The notes beneath the pieces are model-generated. The model had not been told where the DNA came from and searched no databases. It saw nothing but the letters and a program-made list of their open reading frames with translations. A DNA stretch of 64,000 nt from positions 186,001 through 250,000 of the forward strand of contig JAEWBN010000001.1 in the NCBI GenBank assembly GCA_023391095.1. Direction: 5' to 3'. Positions 9,165-18,213 of the stretch are shown in pieces; the stretch's first letter is position 1, and each line of letters begins with the position of its first letter. The translations under genes were made by a program, and so were the position numbers. The stretch comes from Pseudomonadota bacterium. GTDB lineage: Bacteria; Pseudomonadota; Alphaproteobacteria; Rhizobiales; Devosiaceae.

Positions 9165-10187
9165 TTACTGGATCGGCGGCGCGTACAGCAAACCGCCATT
9201 GCTCCACAGCGCATTCTGCCCCCGCAGCATGGCCGCACCGGTCTGGGCGCCGAAGTGGCGGTCGTAAAGTTCGGCATAATTGCCCACTGCCCGGATCGCG
9301 TCGGTCATGAAGGTTGGCCTGAGGCCAAGGGCCGAACCATAGTCCCCTTCTAGCCCCAGAATCCGGCGGACTGCGGGGGTTCTGGCCGCCGACAGGGAGT
9401 CGATATTGAGGCTCGTGACCCCCACTTCCTCGGCCGTGATCAGGGCGAAAATCGTCCAGCGAACGATCTCGAACCACTCGTCATCCCCCTGCCGCACCAC
9501 CGGGCCCAGCACTTCCTTCGAGATGCGCTCAGGCAGGATTCGATGCAGCGCCGGCTCGGGCAATTCCCGCCGCACCGCCTGCAGCTGGCGCCCCGCGGCC
9601 GAGACAACCTGGCACAGCCCGGCGCGATAAGCGGTCAGCAAGTCCGCCGTTTCCTCGTACACGACTTCCCGGTAAGCGGTTTGATTTGCAAAGAAAAATT
9701 CGTCCAGCGCCGCCAGTTCACCGGCTCCGTCGACAACGCAGATGGAGACATTGTCGAGCTCATAGGCCGAGACGACACCGAGCGATTGCGGCACCAAAAA
9801 CGCCTGCCCATCGAAGAAATTGGGCGTCACATACCGCGCCCCGAACTTGGTATCACGCCCGGCACTCCAGGCTCCGTTCCGCATGAGCACATCCACCCCA
9901 CCGGTCTGGAGCGGCGCAAATCGCGCCTCGCCCCGGTAAGAGCGAAACTCGATCAGATCAGGATTTCCGAAGATCGCAGCCGCCAGGGCACGGCAAAGGT
10001 CGACGTCAAAGCCCGACCAGCGCCCATCGGCGTCCTGCTGGGAAAAACCAGCCAGGGCATTGCTCGAGCCGCAAACCAGAAAGCCGCGATCCCGCACCGC
10101 CTGGAGCGTCTGCGCCATTGCTGGCTGCGCCGCCAGGCCCAGGAGCATGACGGCAAAAAGCAAGGCTGACTGAAGCAGATGACGCAC
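9165..10187 (-). CDS. Second AapJ-like amino-acid-binding protein
   Basis: A 340-residue periplasmic binding protein with a clear signal peptide (MRHLLQSALLFAVMLLGLAA, cleavage near AMA). The body follows the AapJ pattern: VRDRGFLVCGSSNALAGFS, GFDVDLCRALAAAIFG, a late GNYAELYDRHFG and the final LYAPPIQ, matching IQYSPPIR of the first AapJ. It lies at the promoter-distal end of the aap operon, 120 bases after aapP with a terminator-like hairpin between. It may widen or shift ligand range, or be a decaying duplicate; the frame is intact. GTG start. Confidence 0.85.
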   Translation of the reverse strand: MRHLLQSALLFAVMLLGLAAQPAMAQTLQAVRDRGFLVCGSSNALAGFSQQDADGRWSGFDVDLCRALAAAIFGNPDLIEFRSYRGEARFAPLQTGGVDVLMRNGAWSAGRDTKFGARYVTPNFFDGQAFLVPQSLGVVSAYELDNVSICVVDGAGELAALDEFFFANQTAYREVVYEETADLLTAYRAGLCQVVSAAGRQLQAVRRELPEPALHRILPERISKEVLGPVVRQGDDEWFEIVRWTIFALITAEEVGVTSLNIDSLSAARTPAVRRILGLEGDYGSALGLRPTFMTDAIRAVGNYAELYDRHFGAQTGAAMLRGQNALWSNGGLLYAPPIQ

Positions 10188-10227
10188 GAAGTAGGCTTTC
10201 TTTTCCTCGGCCTCATATTGGCAGCCA

Positions 10228-10263
10228 TGGAAAAGGGGTCAAGCCGCGGACCGGCCCGACCCC
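10228..10263 (-). terminator. Terminator or attenuator after aapP
   Basis: On the minus strand GGGGTC, a GC-rich loop and GACCCC are followed by TTTTCC. It sits between aapP and the second binding-protein gene and would reduce read-through into that gene. Confidence 0.5.
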
Positions 10264-10307
10264 CTGATAATTGCGTATGACCGGCGAAAACCGCCGGGCA
10301 TCGGGCT

Positions 10308-11108
10308 TCAGTGCAGAATCTGGCTGAGGAAGAGCTTGGTGCGCTCGTGCTGCGGGTTCGAGAAGAACTGCTCGGGCTCGTTCTGCTCGATGATCTGGCC
10401 CTGGTCCATGAAGATGACGCGATTGGCCACCTGCCGGGCAAAACCCATTTCGTGGGTCACGCAGATCATGGTCATGCCTTCTTCGGCCAGGCTGATCATC
10501 ACCTCGAGCACTTCCTTGACCATTTCCGGGTCAAGGGCGGATGTCGGCTCGTCGAAAAGCATGATCTTGGGCTGCATGCAGAGCGAGCGCGCAATGGCCA
10601 CGCGCTGTTGCTGACCGCCGGAAAGCTGGCCGGGATACTTGTTGGCCTGCTCGGGGATCTTGACCCGCTCGAGGTAATGCATGGCGGTTTCCTCGGCCTC
10701 TGCCTTGGGGATGCCGCGCACCCAGATGGGAGCAAGCGTCAGGTTCTGCAGAATCGTGAGGTGCGGGAAAAGGTTGAAGTGCTGGAACACCATACCCACC
10801 TCGCGGCGCACTTCGTCGATGCGCTTGAGATCAGCCGTCAGTTCGGTGCCGTTGACGATGATCTGGCCCTGCTGATGCTCTTCGAGACGATTGATGCACC
10901 GGATGAGCGTCGACTTCCCCGAGCCCGAAGGCCCGGCGATGACGATGCGCTCGCCTTTCATCACCCGAAGGTTGATGTCGCGCAGGACGTGGAAATCGCC
11001 ATACCACTTGTGCATGTCGATCACGTCGATCGCCACTTCGGTCTGCGAGACCTGCATCTGGCTGGTGTTGATCTGGCGGTCGACGGTGGTTTCCGAAACT
11101 TGGGACAT
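10308..11108 (-). CDS. aapP: General L-amino acid ABC transporter, ATP-binding protein
   Basis: A 266-residue ABC ATPase of the polar amino acid type. Walker A is [18 protein letters not shown], the signature is [15 protein letters not shown], and Walker B is [14 protein letters not shown], followed by CVTHEMGFA. The ATG at 11108 lies five bases after the aapM stop; longer versions would run into aapM. It powers import by AapQ and AapM of amino acids delivered by AapJ. Confidence 0.95.
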   Translation of the reverse strand: MSQVSETTVDRQINTSQMQVSQTEVAIDVIDMHKWYGDFHVLRDINLRVMKGERIVIAGPSGSGKSTLIRCINRLEEHQQGQIIVNGTELTADLKRIDEVRREVGMVFQHFNLFPHLTILQNLTLAPIWVRGIPKAEAEETAMHYLERVKIPEQANKYPGQLSGGQQQRVAIARSLCMQPKIMLFDEPTSALDPEMVKEVLEVMISLAEEGMTMICVTHEMGFARQVANRVIFMDQGQIIEQNEPEQFFSNPQHERTKLFLSQILH

Positions 11109-11113
11109 GTGCG

Positions 11114-12241
11114 CTACCTCTTGTAGCCAGTGTTGAGACGGCGCTCCATGAAGATGGAGTAGCGAGACATGCCGAAGCAGAAAACCCAGAAGACCATGGC
11201 GGCAAAGATATAGCCGGTGGTCGCCGTATTGGCCGACTGCCATTCGATGGCGGAGTCGTTCTTGGTTTTGACCGCTTCAAGCAGATCGCGCATGCCGACG
11301 ATGTAGACGAGGGACGTGTCCTTGAAGAGGGCAATGAAGTTGTTCACGATGCCCGGGATCACGTGCTTGAGCGCCTGCGGCAGGATGATGAACCACATCC
11401 GCCTCCAGTAACCCAGACCCAGGGCGGCGGCCGCTTCGTACTGTCCGCGCGGAATGGCCTGCAGGCCTCCCCGGACGACTTCAGCGACATAGGCCGAGGT
11501 GAACAGCGTAACGCCCACAAGCGCACGGAGGAATTTGTCCACCGTGGTCCCCTGCGGCATGAACAGCGGCAGCATGACCGAGGCCATGAAGAGGATTGTG
11601 ATCAGCGGAACCGCGCGGATCAGTTCAATGAACATGACGCAGACGGTCTTGATGATCGGCAGGTTCGATTGCCGCCCCAAAGCCAGAACAATGCCCATGG
11701 GGAAGGACAGGGTGATGCCGACCACCGAGATGATCAACGTTACAAGGAGGCCGCCCCATTGTTCGGTGGGCACGACGCGCAGGCCGAAGGCACCTCCGGC
11801 CAGCAAGAAGTAGCTGATGATAGGATAGACGACCAGCAGCAGGACGGCATTGATCCGCTTGTAGGGGACCTTGGGGATCAGGATCGGCACGAGGAGCAAG
11901 GCTCCCAATGCGAAGACCAGATTGGGCCGCCAGAACTCCTGCGCCGGATAGAAGCCGTAAATGAAGAACTCCATTTCGGCCGCGATATAGGCCCAGCAGG
12001 CGCCGGCCGTTTCCAGACGACATTCCTCCACCGTACCGCCCGGGCCCACGGCATTGCCAAAAAAGAAGCCCCAAAGCGGCGGGATAATCCAGAGGAGAAA
12101 GGCCACACCCAGAACCGTCAGGACAGTATCGAGCGGCGTGGCGAAGAGGTTCTTCTTCATCCAGACCAAGGGACCGCTTGTCGGAGTAGGCGGGCGTCTG
12201 GCTTCGACGAACTCGGTACGGACGTATGAGATATCGGTCAT
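11114..12241 (-). CDS. aapM: General L-amino acid ABC transporter, permease
   Basis: A 375-residue inner-membrane permease with the expected long N-terminal part, several hydrophobic helices, and the ABC-interaction motif in [29 protein letters not shown] (written here across the EAA loop). This matches AapM of Rhizobium, which pairs with AapQ. The start is preceded by GGAGGGCGCA. It lies nine bases after aapQ in the same operon. Confidence 0.94.
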   Translation of the reverse strand: MTDISYVRTEFVEARRPPTPTSGPLVWMKKNLFATPLDTVLTVLGVAFLLWIIPPLWGFFFGNAVGPGGTVEECRLETAGACWAYIAAEMEFFIYGFYPAQEFWRPNLVFALGALLLVPILIPKVPYKRINAVLLLVVYPIISYFLLAGGAFGLRVVPTEQWGGLLVTLIISVVGITLSFPMGIVLALGRQSNLPIIKTVCVMFIELIRAVPLITILFMASVMLPLFMPQGTTVDKFLRALVGVTLFTSAYVAEVVRGGLQAIPRGQYEAAAALGLGYWRRMWFIILPQALKHVIPGIVNNFIALFKDTSLVYIVGMRDLLEAVKTKNDSAIEWQSANTATTGYIFAAMVFWVFCFGMSRYSIFMERRLNTGYKR

Positions 12242-12250
12242 TGCGCCCTC

Positions 12251-13441
12251 CTACCGTTCCACCAGCTTTACCCGGGCGTTGTACCAGTTCATCAGCGCCG
12301 AGGTGAGCAGGGAGAAAGTGAGGTAGACCAGCATAGTGATAGCGATGCATTCGATCGCACGGCCAGTCTGGTTCAGCGAGGTGCCCGAAAACACGTTGAC
12401 CAGTTCTGGATAGCCAATCGCTGCGCCGAGCGACGAGTTCTTCGTCAGGTTGAGATACTGGCTTGTCAGCGGCGGAATGATGACCCGCATGGCCTGCGGA
12501 ACGATCACCAAACGGAGCCGGTCGCCTTCCTTCAGCCCAAGCGATGACGCCGCTTCGGTCTGACCATGGCTCACGGCCTGGATGCCCGCGCGCACCGTTT
12601 CTGCGATGAAGGCAGCCGTATAGATGGACAGCCCGAAGGCGAGGGCGACGAATTCAGGCGGTAACTGCAGGCCACCCTTGAAATTGAACCGTTCGAGCAC
12701 GGGGGGCTCGAAGGCAACGCTGGCACCACTGACCACGAAGACAATTGCGGTAATGCCAAACAGCAGCGCAACCGATGTCAAGAAAACCGGAAAGCGTTGC
12801 CCTGTCGTCTCCAGACGATTTTTTGCCCAGCGTCGCAGGAAAACAATGCAGACGATTGCCAGAACCAGCCCAAGCCAGACGAAATTGAACTGTTCGTCCG
12901 GGATCGGCCGGGGGATCATGATCCCGCGCTGATTGATGAAGCTGTCGAATGGCAATTCGAGCGAATTGCGCACGGCCGGCATCGACTTGAGAACCGCGAA
13001 GTACCAGAAAAACAGCTGCAGCAGCAGGGGAATGTTGCGGATGACTTCGATGTAGACGGTGGCAAGGCTGGACACGATGAAGTTCGTGCTGAGCCTGGCT
13101 ATGCCGATGGTGAAGCCCAGGATCGTGGCGAAGACGATACCCACGACGGCCACCAAAAGCGTATTCAGCAGTCCGACCAGGAATGCCTCATAATAATAGG
13201 AGGCGCGTGACCACGGCAGGAGCGAAAAGGAGATATCGAAACCGGCCGTTCGCCAGAGGAAGTCGAAACCGGTTGTCTTGTTCTGGGCAGATAGGTTCGC
13301 GGCTGTATTCCCGATGATCCAGAGAATAAAGCCGACAAGGAGAGCCGCGACAACGACCTGATAGATAATCCCACGGATCACCGGATCGTTGAATATGCTG
13401 GCTCGAGGGGCAGCTTGGGGCCCCGTGTCGAGTGTCGTCAT
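12251..13441 (-). CDS. aapQ: General L-amino acid ABC transporter, permease
   Basis: A 396-residue inner-membrane permease, the longer partner of AapM. It has an N-terminal helix (IIYQVVVAALLVGFILWIIG), the IEVIRNIPLLLQLFFWY motif and an EAA loop ending in LRLVIVPQAMRVIIPPLTSQYLN. The ATG at 13441 fits the family start and has AAGGGAC upstream. It is separated from aapJ by about 110 bases that hold a hairpin, which probably keeps permease expression below that of the binding protein. Confidence 0.94.
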   Translation of the reverse strand: MTTLDTGPQAAPRASIFNDPVIRGIIYQVVVAALLVGFILWIIGNTAANLSAQNKTTGFDFLWRTAGFDISFSLLPWSRASYYYEAFLVGLLNTLLVAVVGIVFATILGFTIGIARLSTNFIVSSLATVYIEVIRNIPLLLQLFFWYFAVLKSMPAVRNSLELPFDSFINQRGIMIPRPIPDEQFNFVWLGLVLAIVCIVFLRRWAKNRLETTGQRFPVFLTSVALLFGITAIVFVVSGASVAFEPPVLERFNFKGGLQLPPEFVALAFGLSIYTAAFIAETVRAGIQAVSHGQTEAASSLGLKEGDRLRLVIVPQAMRVIIPPLTSQYLNLTKNSSLGAAIGYPELVNVFSGTSLNQTGRAIECIAITMLVYLTFSLLTSALMNWYNARVKLVER

Positions 13442-13504
13442 ATGTAATGTCCCTTGGCCGCAACGTGTCGCTGCGCACTTCGCCCGGCGAAGCTGGCGAC
13501 GGAA

Positions 13505-13536
13505 CAAAAAGACCGGCGCTTCATAGGAAGCGCCGG
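13505..13536 (-). terminator. Attenuating hairpin between aapJ and aapQ
   Basis: On the minus strand CCGGCGCTTC and GAAGCGCCGG form a perfect ten-pair stem with a four-base loop, followed by TCTTTTTGTT. Placed just after the binding-protein gene, it probably works as a leaky terminator or stabilises the 3' end of the aapJ transcript. Confidence 0.75.
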
Positions 13537-13551
13537 CTCAATTCGTTCGGT

Positions 13552-14568
13552 TTAGCGGATCGGCGGGGAGTACTGGATGCCGCCGTCACGCCACAGGGCG
13601 TTCAGGCCGCGCTCCAGCCCGATCGGAGTGTCCGGACCGACGTTGCGGTCGTATGCTTCGGCATAGTTACCGACCAGCTTGATGATCTGGTAGGCCCAAG
13701 CATTGTCGAGGCCGAGCGGGGCACCGAATTCGCCTTCAACGCCCAGCAGGCGCTTGATGGCCGGATTGTCGGAGCCGAGCTGTTCGTCGACGTTGGCCGA
13801 GCTCACGCCCAGTTCTTCGGCTTCGAGCAGGGCGAAATAGGTCCAGCGGGCGATGTTGAACCACTGGGTATCGCCAGCGCGCACCACCGGGCCAAGGGGC
13901 TCCTTAGAGATGATTTCGGGCAGGATGATGTGGTCGTCAGGGTTTGCGAACTTGGAACGTTCGGCAGCCAGAGCCGAAGAGTCGGTCGTGTATACGTCGC
14001 AACGGCCATCTTCATAGGCCTTCACCACTTCGTCCTGGTCGACGAACACGACGGTGTTGAATTCCATGCCGTTGGCGGCAAAGTAGTCAGCGGCGTTGAG
14101 CTCGGTCGTGGTGCCGGACTCGATACAGATGGCGGCGCCGGACAGGTCCAGAGCGGACTCGATGCCGTCTTCCTCACGAACCATGAAGCCCTGACCGTCG
14201 TAGAACATGGTGCCCACAAAGCTGATGCCCAGCTGCGTGTCGCGGCTCATGGTCCAGGTGGTGGTGCGGGAAAGCACATCCACCTCGCCTGCCGAAAGGG
14301 CAGTGAAACGTTCCTGGCTGGTGAGCGAGGTAAAGCGGACGGCGTCAGCATCGTTGAAGATGGCCGCTGCCATGGCGCGGCAGAAGTCGACTTCGATACC
14401 GGTCCAGACGTTGTTGGAGTCGGGAGCGGAGAAACCGGGGACGCCGCCGGTAACACCGCACTGAATGTAACCCTTGGCCTTCACGTCATCGAGAATAGCC
14501 GCCTGGGCGGCTGTCGCGCCGAGGCCGAGAGAAGCCGCGACTGCGATCGAAACGAGCGCTTTTTGCAT
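13552..14568 (-). CDS. aapJ: General L-amino acid ABC transporter, periplasmic binding protein
   Basis: A 338-residue secreted protein with signal peptide MQKALVSIAVAASLGLGATA ending AQA. The mature part starts ILDDVKAKGYIQCGVTGGVPGFSA and has GIEVDFCRAMAAAIFND and the C-terminal AYDRNVGPDTPIGL/IQYSPPIR signatures of AapJ. It captures a broad range of L-amino acids. It is the first gene of the aap operon and faces metC divergently, an arrangement also reported for the Rhizobium leguminosarum aap locus, as I recall. A paralogue ends the same operon. Confidence 0.95.
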   Translation of the reverse strand: MQKALVSIAVAASLGLGATAAQAAILDDVKAKGYIQCGVTGGVPGFSAPDSNNVWTGIEVDFCRAMAAAIFNDADAVRFTSLTSQERFTALSAGEVDVLSRTTTWTMSRDTQLGISFVGTMFYDGQGFMVREEDGIESALDLSGAAICIESGTTTELNAADYFAANGMEFNTVVFVDQDEVVKAYEDGRCDVYTTDSSALAAERSKFANPDDHIILPEIISKEPLGPVVRAGDTQWFNIARWTYFALLEAEELGVSSANVDEQLGSDNPAIKRLLGVEGEFGAPLGLDNAWAYQIIKLVGNYAEAYDRNVGPDTPIGLERGLNALWRDGGIQYSPPIR

Positions 14569-14782
14569 TGATTTGCCTTTTGTTTCCTGACCCTTTGTGC
14601 CGAACTTCTTGGCAAGCCAAGACTTCGGTCGCACCGTCGTCTTTGTTTGACGCCGTGATGCTGTTAAGCATGCAAGCCTCTATTGACTGTAACGTCAAGG
14701 GCAGTCGGTGTGATGAGACAGTGTTTCTGTCGCTTTTTTCACCAACCGAAGAATATGAACCGTTTTTGAGCAGCCAGGACCA

Positions 14783-15970
14783 ATGACCCACGACACCCGC
14801 AATCTCCCCGGAAACCGGGCGATACAAACCGCCTTGGTCCAGGGTGGACGGAACCCACAAGATCAGTTCGGCTTTGTGAATACGCCGCCGTTCCGCGGCT
14901 CGACCGTTTTGTTCAACACCTACGCGGACCTCAAGGCGCAGCAACAGCCCTATCTTTATGGGCGGGCGGGCAACCCGACCACGGACGGGGTCGAATCAAT
15001 CGTCACTGAATTGGAAGGTGCCCATCGCACCAAGCTGGTACCATCCGGGCTCGCCGCGATCACCATTGCGCTTCTGTCTTGCCTCAAGACCGGCGACGAC
15101 GTGCTGATCACGGACAGCGCTTATGAGCCGACCCGCACCTTTGCGCAGGGCTTTCTCAGGCAGATGGGCATCACCGCGCGCTATTACGATCCGCGCATCG
15201 GCGCCGGCATATCCGACCTGATGCAGCCCAATACCCGCGCCGTCTTTGCCGAGAGTCCGGGGTCGCTGACATTCGAGATCCAAGACCTGCCCGCATTGGC
15301 CAGCGCTGCCCATGCCAATGGCGCCAGGCTGATCGTCGACAATACCTGGGCAAGCCCGCTTTATCTCAAGCCGCTGGCCCTGGGCGCCGATATCGTGGTC
15401 CACGCGGCAACCAAGATGTTTTCGGGCCATTCGGATGCTTTCGGCGGCACCATTTCGGCGACTGCGGAAAGCTGGGCCGATGTCGAGCGGGCCCGCACTT
15501 TGCTGGGATTCTTCACCTCTGGCGACGACGCTTTCCTGATTGCGCGTGGCTTGAGGACGCTCTCCTTGCGCATGGCAGAACATGAAAAGCGGTCGATCGA
15601 AATTGCCTCCTGGCTCGAAGGCCAGAAGGGGGTCGCGGCTGTGCTGCACCCTGCCCTACCCAGTCACCCTGATCACGCGTTGTGGAAACGGGACTTCACC
15701 GGTTCTGGCAGCCTGTTTGCGGTCTTGCTGCAGCCGGGCTCACAGGAAGCCATCGCGGCGTTCCTCGACCATTTTGAGCTTTTCAGTATTGGCTATTCGT
15801 GGGGCGGCTATGAAAGTCTCTGCATCCCCGCCACGCCGGAACGTGCCCGCACTGCCGTGCCCTGGGCACAAGAGGGCAATCTCTTCCGCCTCCATATCGG
15901 GTTTGAGGACATGAGCGACATCAAGGCAGACCTTGACGCCGCGCTTGGTCGCTACCTCGCGGCGGCCTGA
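14783..15970 (+). CDS. metC: Cystathionine beta-lyase
   Basis: A 395-residue PLP enzyme of the Cys/Met metabolism family. It has YGRAGNPTTDGVESIVTELE near the N-terminus, DNTWASPL, and the PLP lysine in HAATKMFSGHSDAFGG. Family members cleave cystathionine to homocysteine in methionine synthesis; substrate use can vary between beta- and gamma-cleavers, and the SIGYSWGGYESL segment favours beta-lyase. It is divergent from aapJ, and its 3' end overlaps the convergent PAP2 gene by 19 bases. Confidence 0.9.
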   Translation: MTHDTRNLPGNRAIQTALVQGGRNPQDQFGFVNTPPFRGSTVLFNTYADLKAQQQPYLYGRAGNPTTDGVESIVTELEGAHRTKLVPSGLAAITIALLSCLKTGDDVLITDSAYEPTRTFAQGFLRQMGITARYYDPRIGAGISDLMQPNTRAVFAESPGSLTFEIQDLPALASAAHANGARLIVDNTWASPLYLKPLALGADIVVHAATKMFSGHSDAFGGTISATAESWADVERARTLLGFFTSGDDAFLIARGLRTLSLRMAEHEKRSIEIASWLEGQKGVAAVLHPALPSHPDHALWKRDFTGSGSLFAVLLQPGSQEAIAAFLDHFELFSIGYSWGGYESLCIPATPERARTAVPWAQEGNLFRLHIGFEDMSDIKADLDAALGRYLAAA

Positions 15971-16689
15971 CGCAAAGCCCGCAATTTCTCGAGCGGCTTG
16001 CGGGCAATCCGCCCATCGGGAAGACGGGTGAAGAGCCAGCCGCGCAGCGCAAAGACATTACGCACAAGGTATGCCCCCAGCATCCCGACGATACAGCCGG
16101 CAAAAACATCGGTGGGATAGTGAGCCCCCACCGGCACACGCGACGCGGCCACGACAATGCCGATCACCAGGAATAGCGGGAACAGGCGCGGCCAGAGGAA
16201 GCCGATCACAAAGGCCATGGCAACGGCCGTGGCGGAATGGCCGCTCGGGAAACTCTGGAATGTCCAGTCATTGAAGATGTTCTGGAACGAAAAGGCGCCG
16301 ACGGTTTCGAACTCGCTGGGCCGACCGCGTCCGACAATGCGCTTGAGGAGATTGGTGATCAGGCCCGGTGCGCCTACCCCGACAAAGACAAAAGTGGACA
16401 GCATCGCCAGTTCACCCATCACGCCTCGCCAAAGCCCCCTAAGGGGAAGCCGAACCAGGGCGAACGCAATGGCCAGAGCCAGTGAGGGAATCAGCACCCA
16501 GTCGGAAAGGCCGTAATCGGTGATGAAGAAGAATGGCGCTCGCCACTGTGCTGGCCAACCGATCGCGCCGCGGGAGGCCGCAGTATCAATCAGAGCCAAC
16601 ACACCCAGGCTGGCCAGCAACCCGACGAGAAAATAGGGCCAGGATTTGCGGCTGAGGCCGAGCGGCCAAGGCTTTTGAAGATCGATCAT
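15952..16689 (-). CDS. PAP2-family membrane phosphatase
   Basis: A 245-residue integral membrane protein with the three PAP2 active-site motifs in order: KRIVGRGRP, FPSGHSAT and SRVPVGAHYPTD. Hydrophobic helices surround them, so the active site should face the periplasm. Likely substrates are lipid phosphates such as undecaprenyl pyrophosphate or phosphatidic acid; the exact one is unknown. The ATG at 16689 precedes the first helix. The gene converges with metC. Confidence 0.88.
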   Translation of the reverse strand: MIDLQKPWPLGLSRKSWPYFLVGLLASLGVLALIDTAASRGAIGWPAQWRAPFFFITDYGLSDWVLIPSLALAIAFALVRLPLRGLWRGVMGELAMLSTFVFVGVGAPGLITNLLKRIVGRGRPSEFETVGAFSFQNIFNDWTFQSFPSGHSATAVAMAFVIGFLWPRLFPLFLVIGIVVAASRVPVGAHYPTDVFAGCIVGMLGAYLVRNVFALRGWLFTRLPDGRIARKPLEKLRALRQAAAR

Positions 16690-16791
16690 GCCGTCTATTT
16701 CCCGTGCGATGGGCCCGCGGTCAAGCCTGTGCTCAAATTGCATGCGGCCTTGCCCTTTACGCGCGAACAGGCTAACGGAAACGAGCGATTT

Positions 16792-16868
16792 CGGAGTGTA
16801 GCTCAGCCTGGTAGAGCACCGGTTTTGGGAACCGGGGGTCCAAAGTTCGAATCTTTGTACTCCGACCA
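16792..16868 (+). tRNA. tRNA-Pro (anticodon TGG)
   Basis: The acceptor CGGAGTG pairs with TACTCCG with one G-U. The D arm is AGCTCAGCCTGG, the anticodon loop TTTGGGA gives TGG, and the T arm is AGTTCGAATCT. CCA is encoded. It lies just upstream of the complex I subunit gene. Confidence 0.97.
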
Positions 16869-16896
16869 TCGCCCCGCATAGTGTTGAGGACTTTGC

Positions 16897-17202
16897 ATGA
16901 CCGCCCGTATCTACCGCCCTGCCCGCAACGCCATGCAGTCGGGCAAGGGTAAGTCGAAGAGTTGGGTTCTGGTGCACGAGCCGCAGGCGCCGCGCAGTAT
17001 CGACCCGCTTATGGGCTATACCAGCAGCTCCGATATGGCCCAGCAGGTGCGGCTTTCCTTCCCCACGCTGGAAGAAGCCGAAGCCTATGCACAGCGCAAT
17101 GGCATTCCCTATACGGTGCAGCCCGCGCATGAGCCCACGCCCAAGCGCGTGAGCTATCCGGACAATTTCAGGCACGACCGCAAGACGCCCTGGACCCATT
17201 GA
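16897..17202 (+). CDS. NDUFS4-like accessory subunit of NADH dehydrogenase
   Basis: A 101-residue protein of the ETC complex I conserved-region family, the bacterial relative of the 18 kDa NDUFS4 subunit. The landmarks are ARIYRPARNAMQSG, WVLVHEP, the PLMGYTSSSDM region, and FPTLEEAEAYAQRNGIPYTV, followed by PKRVSYPDNF. This accessory subunit is characteristic of alphaproteobacteria and mitochondria. GAGGA lies just ahead of the ATG. A strong terminator follows. Confidence 0.92.
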   Translation: MTARIYRPARNAMQSGKGKSKSWVLVHEPQAPRSIDPLMGYTSSSDMAQQVRLSFPTLEEAEAYAQRNGIPYTVQPAHEPTPKRVSYPDNFRHDRKTPWTH

Positions 17203-17225
17203 GCGTTCTCGCATTGTGATTCCGA

Positions 17226-17260
17226 AAAGCGCCGCAAAAGATTGCGGCGCTTTGCTTTTT
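17226..17260 (+). terminator. Rho-independent terminator after the NDUFS4-like gene
   Basis: AAAGCGCCGCAA (17226-17237) and TTGCGGCGCTTT (17242-17253) form a perfect 12-pair stem with loop AAGA, followed by GCTTTTT. Confidence 0.9.
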
Positions 17261-17303
17261 GGCGGACAGTCGACCTCACGTCATCTGCCGAGGAGCTTTG
17301 ACC

Positions 17304-18170
17304 ATGGCACACTGCCACCTGACCGCACTTGCGACGGCGACACTGCTGACCGTATCAAGCGCTGCGGCCGCCCCCGCCATGTGGAAGGTGAGTGACGGGG
17401 ACAGCTCAATCTGGCTCTTCGGTTCGGTGCATCTGCTGCCCCCCGATATCGACTGGCGCACGGCTCATCTGGACAAGGTCATGTCCAAGGTCGACCGGGT
17501 CTATTTCGAAACCGACATCAGCGTCGAAGCGCAGATGCGGATCATGCCGCTTTCGTTTGAGCTGGGCTTCATGCGGGACGGGCGGTTGCTGAGCGACGTG
17601 ATCGGGCCCCAGCTCACCGACCGCCTGCGCGAGGCCGCACATGACTACAACATGCCCATGCCTATGCTTCTGACCATGCAGCCCTGGATGGCGGCTACGT
17701 CTCTTTCCGTCGGAGTTCTTGCCGAAACTGGCTACGACCCCACCTTGGGCGTGGAACAGGTCCTGGAGGCCACGCTAGCAGCGGAGCGCAAGGGCTTCCT
17801 TGAAACGCCGGAGGAGCAGATTGGTTTTCTGGCCAGTGGCGACGAGGACGAGCAGATCGCCATGCTGAAAGCGACGCTGGATACGCTCGACGTCATGGTG
17901 GCCGACATCGACGCGATGATGGCGGTCTGGCTGGACGGCAATCCCGAAGCGCTCGGCGAGATCTTCGTGGACCAGATGGGCGGCTATGAAAGCGACATGG
18001 TCGACCGCCTTATCGACCAGCGCAATCACAACTGGGTCGGCCAGATCGAGGGCATGCTGGAGCGCAAGGAAAGCGCTCTTCTAGTGGTGGGCGCAGCCCA
18101 TCTCGTGGAGGATGTGAGCGTTGTCAGGCTGCTTGAAGCACGCGGCTATCATACGGAGCGTGTTCAATAA
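17304..18170 (+). CDS. TraB/GumN-family secreted protein
   Basis: A 288-residue protein with a signal peptide (MAHCHLTALATATLLTVSSA, cleavage after the alanine run). The body has the family signatures: IWLFGSVHLLPPDIDWR with the GSxH motif, VYFETDI, YDPTLGVEQVL with LGVE, and a C-terminal LLVVGAAHLVEDVSVVRLLEARGY with the GxxH motif. TraB/GumN proteins are thought to be metal-dependent hydrolases, but the substrate here is unknown. AGGAG precedes the chosen ATG. It converges on the sugar operon. Confidence 0.85.
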   Translation: MAHCHLTALATATLLTVSSAAAAPAMWKVSDGDSSIWLFGSVHLLPPDIDWRTAHLDKVMSKVDRVYFETDISVEAQMRIMPLSFELGFMRDGRLLSDVIGPQLTDRLREAAHDYNMPMPMLLTMQPWMAATSLSVGVLAETGYDPTLGVEQVLEATLAAERKGFLETPEEQIGFLASGDEDEQIAMLKATLDTLDVMVADIDAMMAVWLDGNPEALGEIFVDQMGGYESDMVDRLIDQRNHNWVGQIEGMLERKESALLVVGAAHLVEDVSVVRLLEARGYHTERVQ

Positions 18171-18171
18171 A

Positions 18172-18204
18172 AAGGCCGGGCAGCAGCCCGACCTTCACTT
18201 TTTG
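18172..18204. terminator. Bidirectional terminator between gumN-like gene and sugar operon
   Basis: AAGGCCGGGC and GCCCGACCTT form a ten-position stem with one mismatch around AGCA. T runs flank it on both strands, so it can end both convergent transcripts. Confidence 0.75.
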
Positions 18205-18213
18205 ATATTGGAA

